Shown here: one piece after another, positions 53,990 through 64,000 of the stretch | Position numbering within the stretch: the first letter of the stretch is position 1 | Layout of the letters: each line of letters starts with the position of its first letter | Assembly: GCA_031769625.1 (NCBI GenBank) | Contig: JAUIMM010000040.1 | Location: forward strand, 15,575,501-15,639,500 | Source of the DNA: Taudactylus pleione | Taxonomy: Eukaryota; Chordata; Amphibia; Anura; Myobatrachidae | Length of the DNA: 64,000 bases | Direction of reading: 5' to 3' | Notes under the pieces: generated by a model | What the model was told of the DNA's origin: nothing | Databases searched by the model: none | The model's input: the letters and a program-made list of their open reading frames with translations, nothing else | Translations under genes and position numbers: made by a program

Positions 53990-54526
53990 GGCCCTCATTC
54001 AGAGCCGTATGCTCTGAGCAGAGCGCACGCTCTGAATGAGGGCCGGCCTCCATGAAAATGGAGCGTCCTTCTGGACGCTCGTATAGCTGTGGGTCACCAC
54101 CCACAGGCTATACGAGCGTGCATTTTGATGGCCGCGATGGTCGAGACCATCGCGACCATCGAAATTGCGAGCCGGAGCCTGCGTTTGAGGTTTTCAACCG
54201 CAAGCTCCGGAGTGATTTTGGCTCTATCAGAGCCAAAATCACTCCCACTGACATCACTAGTGATGTCAGTGGGCCGGCTTTTGATGGGAGGCGTTCCCGT
54301 GGGAACGCCCCCGTCAGGGAGGCACGCCTACCAAAGGGGGCGTGCTGTCAATCAACATTGACAGCACGCCCCCTTTGATCGGACACAACGAGCGAAGGAC
54401 TTTCCTTCGCTCGTCGCGTCTGGCGCATGCGCACGACGGAGCTCCCTCCGTCGTGTGCATGCTCAGTCCAGAACATCGACCCACTTGCGAGCGGACAGCC
54501 GCTCGCGAGTGGGTCTGAATCAGGCC
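53990..54526. mobile_element. Hairpin-chain element, copy 3
   Basis: 537 bp, same direction as copy 2, flanked by CAAA (53986-53989, 54527-54530). Slightly shorter because the arm CCCGGCACGCC of the others is missing near 54325. A few base changes lie outside paired positions, for example GCGTTTGAGG for GCGGTTGAGG. Confidence 0.92.
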
Positions 54527-54529
54527 CAA

Positions 54530-55478
54530 AGTCTCCTTACAGTCGGCCTCCTCCAGGCGCCATTTCTGTGCAGCCTGAGGTAGTAGGCTGCTCGCACCAA
54601 CAGCCTGTCCCAGCAGGACACACTGCGCCTCGGAATGCAATATCTCGGTATCATATTCCACAGTGGCTGGCACTGGTTTGGTTACCTTTTCCTCATGGGG
54701 CACCCCGGTAGGCTTGGTTGTTGCTTCCTCAGCTGGTGAAAGAAGTTGTTGCAGGCGTATCGCATCCACCTGGTGACACTGATCTTGCCAGAATGGCGAC
54801 TTGAGCTGCCCCCAATAATCTTTCTCTTCCTGAGCAAATTCAAAACACTCCTCAAGGTAGTCCTGCAGTTCCACACAACATCTTATAAGCCAGATTCAAA
54901 ACTGCCTCACGATATGAGCTGAAGGCATTGTACACATTGTCCTGCGCCCACACGTGCTTCCTGATCATCTCGCTGTGGGTATTGTCACTGCAGGAGAGAC
55001 CTTGCAGCCGACATTCTTTAGTTCGTTCCTCTGTACTTATGATGGTAAATAGGTCCTCTGGGCCTGGGAATGTACAACCCATTTGAACCTCTGGTGCTGC
55101 AATGGATTCGCTCTCCACAATGTCCCTAGCTGCCACACATCGTGCAGTCTCCCTGGAACTAACAGAGGGGTCAGACCTCTGTCGAGTGTCTGTTGTAATG
55201 TCCAGGGCCATCTGATTGCCCAAACCACAACTAGCATTTGCTGGGCTTTCTCCATGAAATTCCCATACAGCGAAATACTCTGGAGGGAGTCTGTTGGCAT
55301 TCGTGTCTGTGGTCCCAGGCTGGCGATTGAGTTTGGCTAACTCCAACTGGAACCTGCGATTCCAGTTGGAGTCTTTTACATGACTTTTACAAGTTACCTC
55401 AGACCGTGTGGCTAAATAAACCGGGTCTGCCACCAGCAAAGGGAACTTTAGTATTAAATACAGGGTAATCCTTTGCAC
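54530..55478 (-). pseudogene. Polyprotein segment of the unusual LTR element, N-terminal part
   Basis: Frame 55478-54852 reads from the LTR edge into FQLELAKLNRQPGTTDTNAN, EYFAVWEFHGESPANASCGL, ESESIAAPEVQMGCTFPGPE and DNVYNAFSSYREAVLNLAYK. After a shift near 54870, ELQDYLEECFEFAQEEKDYW and AIRLQQLLSPAEEATTKPTG follow. Position just inside the 5' LTR suggests Gag, but no capsid or zinc-knuckle motif was seen. Confidence 0.5.
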
Positions 55479-56364
55479 TTACCTCCTATACGACTATGCA
55501 CACTAAGTAAAAAATAGGTAACATGGGCCAAATGAGGCCTTGGGTCATAAAAATACAGTTCCAGAACTAGAATTAATGTTTTAATTCAAGAGTATCTTCA
55601 AAGCTTAGTTACATAAAGTTACAAGATTATAATAATATTAAAATAAAAGCGTTCACACAATTACTTACAAGTCCCAAGAAATAAAAGAAAATAACAAATT
55701 TGGAGATACGAACCACACTGTTGACTTAAGTGGTCCGGGGATGAGGCAATCCCAATGCAAAACTTTGGATCATCTGTACCTTACGATAGCCCTCTTAGAA
55801 TGAACAGCAAACTATAGTTGAATCACATATTTATGCCTGTCTTTCTTTTAACCCTTGTCAGCTCAGAGAGGGTTGTCCAGCTGGCTAAAGCTTCAGGGGT
55901 TCCCGATCATAGGAACAGGGGTTAGGTAACTGCTCACTCCCTCCTGTTTGGAGCTCAGAGGTTAGGAGAGAGATTCAACACCTTGCTGGTCGGTCTGTCT
56001 CTTGTTGGCCTGTAAGCCTGTAAGCCTGACCCCCTTTGGGGTGTTATAACCAGACCCCCATCTTTGATCTCTGACCCTACACAGAACACAGAGCTCTTAA
56101 TGACTTATTTTAGCAGAGCCTGGTCAGATGTCTTGTAATTTCCAGGGACACTTTCTTATGTGCCATATACGATTTGGACATTTATGGCTGGCAGGGAAAA
56201 AATCTTCCTATAACCTCTCTTTCAACCTATGTTCAAAGGCTTGTCATTCCCCACAAATGAATAACATTACATATACATACACAAGGGAAAGTTACATGTT
56301 TAAGTTGACACCATCAGGTGCAGTTATGCTCATGCGGACGCAAAATTGCTTTTTTTTTGCTGCA
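55380..56364 (-). repeat. 5' LTR of the unusual element
   Basis: Aligns with 49587-50584 with several percent difference and small indels. It ends TGCA at 56364, after which flanking sequence starts. Confidence 0.85.
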
Positions 56365-56755
56365 GACAGGGCGGCAACGAGAAGGTGGTGACTCAACACA
56401 GATGTGTCATTGCCGTTTTTGGTGTTAGTCTCTGCCTGTGACTGATCCTGTACACAGTAAAAATGGCTCATGCATCCCAGTTCCCTGGCACAGGCTGGCT
56501 GCTGTGTAACTCCCACAGAGAGAGGCACTGGCTGACGAGGAGAGACCACAGCACGCTGCCTGATTCCTCCTATCCTCCAGGAAGTGGATCTCCAGAGAAA
56601 AAAGGAAATATGTTACACCAAAGTGTGTTGAAGAAAATATTGTTTTCATTACTAAGAACTGTTCTCATTACTAAATAACATTTATCGAAGATTTACATTA
56701 CACCAAGGAGAACTGTACGGCCATATTGTGTCCATATATATATATTATATATATA

Positions 56756-57201
56756 CAGTCAGGTGCATAAATATTGGGACATTGACAGAATTTTCATATT
56801 TTGGCCTCTATTCACCACCACAATGGCTTTGAAATGAAACAAACAAAATGTGCTTTAACTGCAGACTTTCAGATTTAATTTGAGGGCAATTACATCCAAA
56901 TCAGGTGAACGGTGTAAGAATTACAACGGTTTCTATATGTGCCTCCCACTTTTTAAGGGGCCAAAAGTAATGGGACAAACTAAACAATCCTAAATCTAAC
57001 TTTCACTTTTTAATACTTTGTTGCAAATCCTTTGCAGGCAATTACAGCCTGAAGTCTGGAACGCATAGACATCACCAGCTAAATCTGAAAGTTTGCAGTT
57101 AAAGCACATCTTGTTTGTTTCATTTCAAAGCCATTGTGGTGGTGAATAGAGGCCAAAATATGAAAATTCTGTAAATGTCCCAATATTTATGCACCTGACT
57201 G
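56756..57201. mobile_element. Tc1/mariner-type element without transposase
   Basis: 446 bp, CAGTCAGGTGCATAAATATT at the left and its complement at the right, with arms of over 120 bp including CACCACAATGGCTTTGAAAT. TA flanks both ends (56754-56755, 57202-57203), the Tc1/mariner target. Only a short non-coding centre remains. Confidence 0.92.
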
Positions 57202-57204
57202 TAT

Positions 57205-57815
57205 ATTGTATCATGACCGGATTAAGGATCCCTCTCCTGGGGTAGATGGACTCCCTCTTCACACAAACACAGCAGCCGGAAAAATAGTACACCAGTCTGG
57301 GGTCTCGTACTAGCTGGTCGGTACCAGTCTTTATTGTGCAACGTAAAAGGAAAACAAAACATAAAAATAAACGCTAGCCCGTCTGGGCGCTAACTAGACA
57401 AGAGGTACCCTCTCTAAAGAAATAGTGGGGCCTACTGCCTCCACCATCAACAAAAGCATATGCACAACACTTACAGGTAGTTTCACCAAGTGTCTCTGAG
57501 CCAGCTAGTCTGCTTGCTCTCCCAGGTATGAGACACTAGTTTACAATTACACACAGCCTATATCAGCCAGTTCCAGGTGCAGACCCTAATGAGCCTGCTA
57601 ACAGGCCAAAAAGGCCAAAACCTGGAGTGGCCTGTGGATAGAGCCCTCCCTCTCCTCACATCCACACCCCCAGGTCCCAAACCAGCTTTTCAAAAAGCCG
57701 ACACTCAAATCTGCTTCACTGCAGACTTTCTCCTGGGGTTTTTTAGAACACATAGGTCAAAAACCTAGGACAATTGTATCTACCACTGACCACTTTACCA
57801 GTGTTCCTATCACAA
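57205..57815 (-). mobile_element. Possible solo LTR
   Basis: A block with TGACCGGATTAAGG near the left and CCTATCACA near the right, containing AATAAAG on the minus strand (about 57330). It lies between a Tc1 element and a TA run. Ends and target duplication are not certain. Confidence 0.35.
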
Positions 57816-57846
<31 letters not shown>

Positions 57847-58555
57847 CCCATTTCAAGGAAGAAAGAGACATGTATCCTTGAAGTGAGAAGGTGTTATCCA
57901 TACTCTGGTTAAGGAGCACTTGGTTGTTTGCTTCTTTATTTTGTGATTCTATGATTTACTGTATGTAGATCATTTGGCCTGAGCTGCAACTTTAGTATGG
58001 AGTGCAGGTGATACCTATATCTTTATACTAGTTCTCGCAGCCATTCTGTGTAACCATTGGGCTACTCAGAAGACCGATTATTGACTGATCTGCGATTAAT
58101 GCTGCATCTTTGTGTGCAGTCACTTGGATTTGGAAAAGCAGCAGGTGGGCGCCTTAGTACAAATCCGCAGCTGTGGCAGCATTAGCGTACATGTCTGAAT
58201 TAGGCCCTTAGTTGTGATATAAAAGACGTTTCTGAAGGTGACTGTGTTTTTAAATTCTCAGCAGCTGTGTTATTATTAACAATTTGATGTTCATTAGGTC
58301 GCACATAAACATGCAATATCTTGGCCTTGCAACTGTGTAAATACCAATAAGGTGACTTACAGGCGCTGAGATGATCTGTTAGACCAAGCAGATACTCAAA
58401 TAGGGATGCAGACTCAATGGGTTTTCCTACGCCTTACATTGCGGAATCTGCATCTTAACGCAGCTTTTTCATCTTAGCACCTGAAGCTGCGAGGAAAATT
58501 TCTGCCTCTGGTAATTGGCACACTGGGTTCCCACTGCTAATTGTATTTCCCCCAT
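57816..58555. other. Gene-free stretch
   Basis: It starts with a TA run (57817-57838) and contains CTGAATTAGGCCC at about 58195-58208, an end of the GGCC family without a partner. No gene recognised. Confidence 0.5.
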
Positions 58556-58875
58556 AAAGTCTGATTCATTTTTCAAAATCATGATTGGCCCTGCCAATTT
58601 GCCCATTTAATGGTGGAATGCTGTTGAGTTTAACGCCAAGGATCTTACACAATGTTTTCCAGAATTTGGAGGTAAATTGTGTACCTCTGTCAGAGACTGC
58701 TGTGGACTGCCATGTAGTCAAAATATCTTTTCTGTGAATAGAGAGGCCAAGGAAGATGTTGACAGTAGCCCCTTCAGGGGTACAAAGTGATGTATTTTGT
58801 AAAATAAATCTATTATTACCCATATAGTTTTGAACCCATTAGACTGAGGCAAGTCAGTGACAAAGTCCATTGAAA
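58556..58875 (-). pseudogene. Gypsy integrase core fragment
   Basis: On the minus strand DFVTDLPQSNGFKTIWV (first catalytic aspartate), AVSDRGTQFTSKFWKTL (second) and a NGQIGRANHDFEK segment where Gypsy integrases read NGQTERxNxxLE; the glutamate is replaced by glycine. Only this piece of the element is present. Confidence 0.8.
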
Positions 58876-59026
58876 TGTGTCAAAGGATAATCAGGAGTAA
58901 CGATACTGGATCAGAACCTCTATATACCCCTGCCTGTACCTTCTAAAATCCTTCCTATAAACCTCTAAGGATGACGCTAATTTGCTTACGCAGTCATACA
59001 GTAAATAAAGACTTAGACCTGGAATC

Positions 59027-60036
59027 TGTGGTTCCAAAGCACAAGTGTTATTCAAGTAAAAGTTCAGACAGTTACACGCAATTGATCCAGACACAATTTA
59101 GATGCAAAGGGAATTATACAGACACAAGTACAGTATACATACACAGCGCTTCCGGACCCGGAGATAGGCATCAGCAAGAGACCCCTCGTCATTCAGCATT
59201 CAGCACGATGACTAAGAACCCAGCATTTGAGCACACATATTTATACCCCCCAGAATAAACTGGACAATAGAGAAGTTTGTTGCCGATGTCATTGGTTCCC
59301 AGGGGAGAAGCATCTGTTACAGAGCATTTAACAGGCTGGTTCAAATAGACTCTCCCTGCCTCTAACAGCTGGGGATCTTTCCCTTCCCGCCCCCTGCAAT
59401 ATGCTAACAGTTGTTCATGAAATATACATTTTGTTGCTTGTAGGCTCTGCGATCCATAACTCGAGAATGCATGATGCGATCTCCCCACCGATAACACCGA
59501 AATACTGTAAAAAGAGTACGCATCATTACAAAACCAAACACGACTTGTTTAGCATGTATAAAACCTTAGTTATCAAATATCTTTATTTCTCAGCATTTAA
59601 ACTAACTGAACCCACTTAAATCATATACTTTAAAGCTTATTAAACCTTATGTCTGAATATGTAATGTGTGAGTATTCGGGGTTTGATATAAGGACGCTAG
59701 TTAACTTGGGGCAGATGCGTGCGCATAAAGCTAATAAAACAGCGGTTTCATACAAAGTCCTATGCATTCGCTAATATGCGACTAGTTAACAGCGCAATTG
59801 TGTGTATTAATGTGTGTATGAGAAATGGTGAAAGATGCAATTGCATGGTGCTAATAGTATTATCGCCACATGTACTAAAATGTGAGTTTATCTAAAATGG
59901 CGCTTAGGCGGCCATTCGCAAAATGGCGTCTTGCGATCTCATTTTCAAGATGGCGTTTTGCGGCCAATCGCAAGATGGCATCGTCGCGATTAAATCTTAA
60001 ACTGAACTTGTCTCAGCCAATTATTCAGCTTTAACA
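59027..60036 (-). repeat. 3' LTR of ERV copy 2
   Basis: 1010 bp, TG...CA, matching 14530-15529. A TATA-like TATAAATA lies on the minus strand at about 59239-59246, so the promoter-side U3 would be about 790 bp. A cluster of ATGGC motifs at about 59895-59990 matches that of copy 1. Confidence 0.92.
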
Positions 60037-60050
60037 GTCCACCCTTTGAT
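60037..60050 (-). other. Polypurine tract of ERV copy 2
   Basis: ATCAAAGGGTGGAC on the minus strand, directly before the LTR. Confidence 0.75.
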
Positions 60051-61158
60051 ATCAAACAACATGCTATCACAATCTGCTCTTAGAATTTAATTTAGGCATA
60101 CATTTACATATTATTTAGTGTTATTGTGGGATGGCACATAAAACTACTATTATACACACACCGCAGATCTTGGATGATCATGTGAAAGGTGTGGGAATGC
60201 ACCAGTCTTATAAAAGCAGTCTTGAAGGGGAATTGAGACTTTTCATTCTTTCGTTTTACTCTATTTTACTCTAGTTTAAAATTTTTACATTTTCCACACT
60301 TTAACACAATAGGAACACACCGGACGCATTGCCAATTATTATGATGACAATCAGTATAAGGATTAAGAATTTGCCTATGCTGGCGATCACTTCCTGGACC
60401 CATTCCCCTAGACCTGAGAACCATTTCACTGGGTTCAGCCATGAAACCCATCCTTCTATCTTCTCCCCTACTTCAGCCACTGAAGCGTTATGGTTCTTCC
60501 GAAACTCCCATTTTAGCTGCAGAATTTCATCCATCTTTCGGTCTATCACCTCCTTGGGGTCGCTGGTATCATTGGTGACATAGGTGCAACATTTTACTCC
60601 AAATTGGGTGGCCAATGTTACGCAATACCCTCCAGTAACAGCAGTTAAGTAATTCAGCACTAGCCTGTGTTGCACTAATTCTTTCTTGTACGTTTGTAAT
60701 TCTCTCCCTGTATACCTGAATGTGTCATCGTACATCTCGGTGATATTATCTATCAATTTAGCAAGTTCCTGGATATATCTAAAATTTAATGTACCCCGAG
60801 CGATCCTGGTGGGATCCAATGCGACTAAAACTTGAAAGCCAGTTGTCTCACTGATTAACTGAGTGGCTTTATGTACTTCAGGTATCATATTTCTTTTGCC
60901 TCTGTGTTCATATTGTGTGTGAAGATATGGTGATGGTGTGTTTTTATGTATAACCAGCATTTCAACATGTGTGAGGGTCATAACTTCTGGGACTACTCTT
61001 CCCAGGTAACACAAACCTTCAGAACTCGGGGAGAGCCATTTATATGCTTTTCTTCCACAGATGAAATATACATTATCAGGGAGAACATAAGGAATGGTAT
61101 GCATCATTATCATTAAGCACATTTCCCTTGCAAATAATCCTATTTCTGGTACATGCAA
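60051..61158 (-). pseudogene. ERV copy 2 env, transmembrane half
   Basis: The frame 61158-60301 covers the end of the surface half and the TM protein, with GGYC...KCC, the helical region and the isoleucine-rich membrane segment. A one-base loss near 60328 changes the frame at the end of the membrane segment, so the cytoplasmic tail differs and stops early. The tryptophan codon that is a stop in copy 1 is intact here. Confidence 0.85.
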
Positions 61159-61967
61159 GTTTCTGGCTGTATTATTTTAGCACAATAACCATTTGGCACC
61201 TTACCAATAATTTCTTTGGTGGAACTCAATGTATACCGATACCTAAAATGTTTCCCACCAGACTTAACGGAGCGTAACAGATCATGGTTTATGGACTCAT
61301 TATCTGCTCTTTGTGAGAAGGTCATCGTCTGATTATTCCCTGTCACTTCCCAACTCCAGGGTTTATTGGGGTTGGTTATGTTTAAGCACAAAAGTTATCT
61401 ATCTACTTGGAATTGATGGAGTTTGAAATGAGGTGGTTTGGATGAGAGAAATTTTCCATCCAATGTTTTCCCTTTTTGCAATTCTAAAATTTCCGTGCTA
61501 TTCAGCGGAAATGGCACCAGCCCTACGTTATGCTGTCCCTGTGGCACATGTGAACACACCCAGCAATCAGTTTGATTTAACACTTTGCCTACCATGCTAT
61601 GATAATCCTCTAGAGGATACCCACCCCCGTACGGATTATATTTAGGTTGGCACAGTTGGATACAGTTCTCATCAACTAGGGACCCACAAAGCTCACAAAT
61701 ACAGGAATCTTCAGACGATAAACCTCCACACCTTCCCCGAGTATCCGGAATGACAGCTCTCTTAACAATAACAGTATTAAGATTGGTCAGACACTCCCCT
61801 GATTGGCATTGCACTCCTCCTGACTCCACTCCATCAGCACTGCCATCAGCTCCCGTTTCCTCAATCGGTCCCCCATCACAGACACTGGATATCCCCGAAC
61901 TGACCAGGATGGTGAACACTCTAAAAGAGAATATGAAAATGAACACAGCAAGCCTGTCCATTGTCAC
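61140..61967 (-). pseudogene. ERV copy 2 env, surface half, broken
   Basis: 61967-61395 holds the signal peptide-like start, cysteine-rich domain and NQTDCWVCSH. A TAA follows at 61397-61395, where copy 1 reads through. The next frame, 61391-61140, ends where 13 bases are missing relative to copy 1 between two TCTGG repeats (near 61147), which shifts the frame before the TM half. Confidence 0.85.
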
Positions 61968-62016
61968 AACAAGATCTGCAAATTTCTCTCAGTTCAGGTA
62001 TCTCACTACAACCTGT

Positions 62017-63204
62017 TCAATCCTCCCGGAACAAGCTCGTGATCGACAGGTCCACGCTATCAGCTTTGTCTCCGACTTGTTTCTCCACCGGTTGATTGAC
62101 CTTTTTGCAGTGAGTGGAATGGACCCAGGTATCTCTCTCGGCCACCTTCAAAGATGTAGTACTCGTCAGCAGCACCTGGTATGGACCCTCCCACCAATCA
62201 GTCAAACAACCTGAACGCAAGAAATTTCTGACCATTACATATTCTCCTGGTTCAACATCATGACAGTTAGTTTCAGGCATATCATTAGACAACAATTTCA
62301 GTTTCTGCTGCTGTTGCTTTAACTGCTTACTCATTGATATAAGATACTTTACAGTTACCTTGTTGTTACCCTTCAGGTCTTCCTGTGGACTTATAATCAA
62401 ATGAGGTTGTCTACCGAACAATATTTCAAATGGGGACAGATTCAGAGGAGGTCTAGGAGTGGTCCTTATGCTATGTAGGACCAAAGGTAACGCTTCTGGC
62501 CATCCTAGTCGAGTCTCTGCCATGATTTTACTTAGCTTATTTTTAATAGTCCCGTTCATCTTCTCTAATTTGGCACTGGCTTGCGGTCGGTAGGGGTTAT
62601 GAAGTCGGCTATTAATACCCATCAGCTTACACATATTTTGAAAAACATCACCTGTGAAATGAGTACCCCTATCACTCTCGATGATTTTAGGGATACCGTA
62701 CCTGTATACAAATTCCTGAACTATTTTCTTGGCAGTAAACGCAGCAGTATTAGTGGCCGCTGGGTAGGCCTCAACCCAGTTAGAAAATACGTCTGTGCAC
62801 ACTAATACATACTTAAGGTTTCTGCAGGGTGGTAATTGGATGAAATCAATTTGTATCACCTGGAAAAGTCCATCAGTCGGTGGAATGTGGGGCGGTTCGG
62901 TAGGGATCGCTTTCCCTATGTTCTTTCTCAAGCAGGTCAGACAGGACATTGCTATCTTTTCTGCTTGTGAAGAAAAACCTGGTGCACACCAGTATGCCCT
63001 CACCATCTTGCACATACCCTGTTTGCCCAGATGAGTCAGGCCGTGTGCTGCCTCAGCCAGGCTGGGGTAATATGCCTTGGGGGCTACTGGCTTACCATGT
63101 CCTTCCCTCCAGAGCCCAGAGGACTCTTGCCCACATCTCTTGGACTTCCAAATGTATTTTTCCTGAATTGAACACAAATTTTGCATCTCAATTAGTTTCA
63201 GCAT
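62017..63204 (-). CDS. ERV copy 2 integrase region of pol
   Basis: A 395-codon frame with HGLTHLGKQG and CLTCLR (HHCC zinc domain), the catalytic core with FQVIQIDFIQLP (D), IIESDRGTHF (D) and ASAKLEKMNGTIKNKL (E), and the GPY/F-type end WEGPYQVLLTSTTSLKV. It inserts viral DNA in the host genome. This part has no internal stop; it overlaps the env start by about 50 bases worth of frame. The upstream RNase H piece is in another frame, so it is not expressed as part of an intact Pol. Confidence 0.9.
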   Translation of the reverse strand: MLKLIEMQNLCSIQEKYIWKSKRCGQESSGLWREGHGKPVAPKAYYPSLAEAAHGLTHLGKQGMCKMVRAYWCAPGFSSQAEKIAMSCLTCLRKNIGKAIPTEPPHIPPTDGLFQVIQIDFIQLPPCRNLKYVLVCTDVFSNWVEAYPAATNTAAFTAKKIVQEFVYRYGIPKIIESDRGTHFTGDVFQNMCKLMGINSRLHNPYRPQASAKLEKMNGTIKNKLSKIMAETRLGWPEALPLVLHSIRTTPRPPLNLSPFEILFGRQPHLIISPQEDLKGNNKVTVKYLISMSKQLKQQQQKLKLLSNDMPETNCHDVEPGEYVMVRNFLRSGCLTDWWEGPYQVLLTSTTSLKVAERDTWVHSTHCKKVNQPVEKQVGDKADSVDLSITSLFRED

Positions 63205-63219
63205 ATCAATTGTTTGAAA

Positions 63220-63970
63220 TTACATAATTGTTTCAGTTGGAGAAAACATTTTTAACCCTGCTGCCCATGTTGCAGCTTCATCAGCTCTGTTGTTGCCCAG
63301 TAACATCAGGTCATCCTCACATGTATGGGCTTTGCATTTAATTACTGCCACCGCTTTGGGCAGTTGGATTGCTTCTAAAAGATGTTTTATGTGTCGGGAA
63401 TGTGCAACTGGTGTGCCTGCTGCTGTCATAAAATTTCTCAGATGCCATAGAGCCCCAAAATCGTGCACCACCCCGAACGCGTACCTCGAGTCAGTGTAAA
63501 TGTTAGCAGATTTGCCTGCTTCCAGTTCACATGCTCTAGTTATTGCTACTAACTCTGCCACCTGGGCTGAGTGAGGAGGACCAAGAGGTTTAGCTTCTTT
63601 GATGTCTGTTATTTACAACAGCATAACCTGTACATAATTCACCTGTGTCTGTTTGTCTATGACAACTACCATCTGTATAAAAAGTTACATCCACATTCTC
63701 TAAAGGTGTGTCATGTATGTCAGGTCTAGCAGTAAAGGTCTGATTCAGATATGTCATACAATCGTGCGTATCATTATGTCTGCCGAACTCACCTCCCGCC
63801 AGCAACTCCTCTCCTTCCACCCTTTGTACATCATGTTGTACATATGGTAGGTATGTTGCTGGATTCAGCATACTGCAACGTTTAACAGTAATATTTGCAG
63901 GAGCGATTAGAGCTAGTTCCCATTTGGTGAACCTAGCCGAGGAGACAGGTCTGGTTTGAGCTGAGTTCAA
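63220..63970 (-). pseudogene. ERV copy 2 RNase H region, frameshifted
   Basis: 63970-63590 encodes the connection and the start of RNase H (VDVTFYTDGSC, first catalytic aspartate). After a shift near 63605, 63561-63220 gives MAELVAITRACELEAGKSAN (E), IYTDSRYAFGVVHDFG (D) and NNRADEAATWAA (D). All catalytic residues are visible but in two frames. The upper frame stays open to the window edge. Confidence 0.85.
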
Positions 63971-64000
63971 CAGAGCAGATACAGCATGGGGAGTGTAGAC

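Larger units (their letters stand above)
49587..56364 (-). mobile_element. LTR retroelement with an unusual coding region
   Basis: Two LTR copies of about 1 kb in the same direction (49587-50584 and about 55380-56364) enclose 4.8 kb. A polypurine tract precedes the left LTR on the minus strand. The inside reads as pieces of one long polyprotein on the minus strand, interrupted by a SINE and two hairpin-chain elements. No RT, RNase H or integrase motif was seen, so it depends on other elements or encodes something not recognised. Shared sequence between the copies begins at TGACTTTTAC, but the inner boundary is uncertain. Confidence 0.75.
59027..64000 (-). mobile_element. Endogenous retrovirus copy 2, running out of the window
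   Basis: On the minus strand the order is the end of RT/RNase H (from 64000), integrase, env, polypurine tract and 3' LTR (60036-59027). It is closely related to copy 1 and lies in the same direction about 45 kb away. Stops and shifts in RNase H and env make it defective as seen; gag and the 5' LTR lie outside. Confidence 0.92.

Overview
This is vertebrate nuclear DNA, most likely from a frog or other amphibian. Reasons: a multi-exon host gene with GT-AG introns and a CpG-rich promoter; very dense transposons of the kinds common in amphibian genomes (PIF/Harbinger with a MADF partner, BED-finger hAT, L1, Ty3/Gypsy, ERV, Tc1-type and many small inverted-repeat elements); and a tRNA-like SINE with a TAA-type tail. 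No bacterial operon, CRISPR array or rRNA gene was seen. The species is inferred from repeat character only.

Host gene. Seven coding exons of ING3 (inhibitor of growth 3, histone-tail reader of the NuA4/TIP60 complex) lie on the minus strand between 6684 and 1726. They encode residues 1 to about 185, all in phase. The rest of the gene, including the PHD finger, lies beyond base 1. The promoter is the GC-rich stretch at about 6330-6840. Intron 2 is full of small inverted-repeat elements, and the intron after exon 7 carries an LTR retrotransposon. No other host exon was recognised; one candidate exon at about 43492-43673 remains open.

Transposon landscape, left to right: a degenerate BED-finger hAT (7470-11983); a deleted ERV with env (11984-15529); an L1 fragment holding a solo LTR (16541-19290); a hairpin-chain element (20962-21509); a second L1 (26473-36300) that was entered by a TTAGGG-bearing element, which was itself entered by a Gypsy retrotransposon; a tandem array of 99-bp palindromes (37560-38805); a PIF/Harbinger with two interlocked genes (about 39500-47750), whose nuclease exon is split by a 4.16-kb hAT-type insertion (43218-47378) loaded with a minisatellite and further insertions; an LTR element with an unusual coding region (49587-56364) holding a SINE and two more hairpin-chain copies; a Tc1-type element (56756-57201); and a second, longer ERV copy (59027 to beyond 64000).

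Target-site duplications that can be read directly give a clear order of nesting: CGGCT for the Gypsy, TGTAAATC and AGTAGTTT for the TTAGGG element, AGAGCGGG for the 4.16-kb hAT, TTTG/CTAA/CAAA for the hairpin-chain family, TATAGAT for the SINE, TTA for a Harbinger-like element. All transposon and ERV genes seen carry stops, frameshifts or deletions. The best candidates for something undescribed are the hairpin-chain family (a 548-bp element built almost entirely of a dozen consecutive hairpins), the interlocked Harbinger gene pair, the TTAGGG-bearing element, and the LTR element whose coding region shows no recognisable reverse transcriptase.
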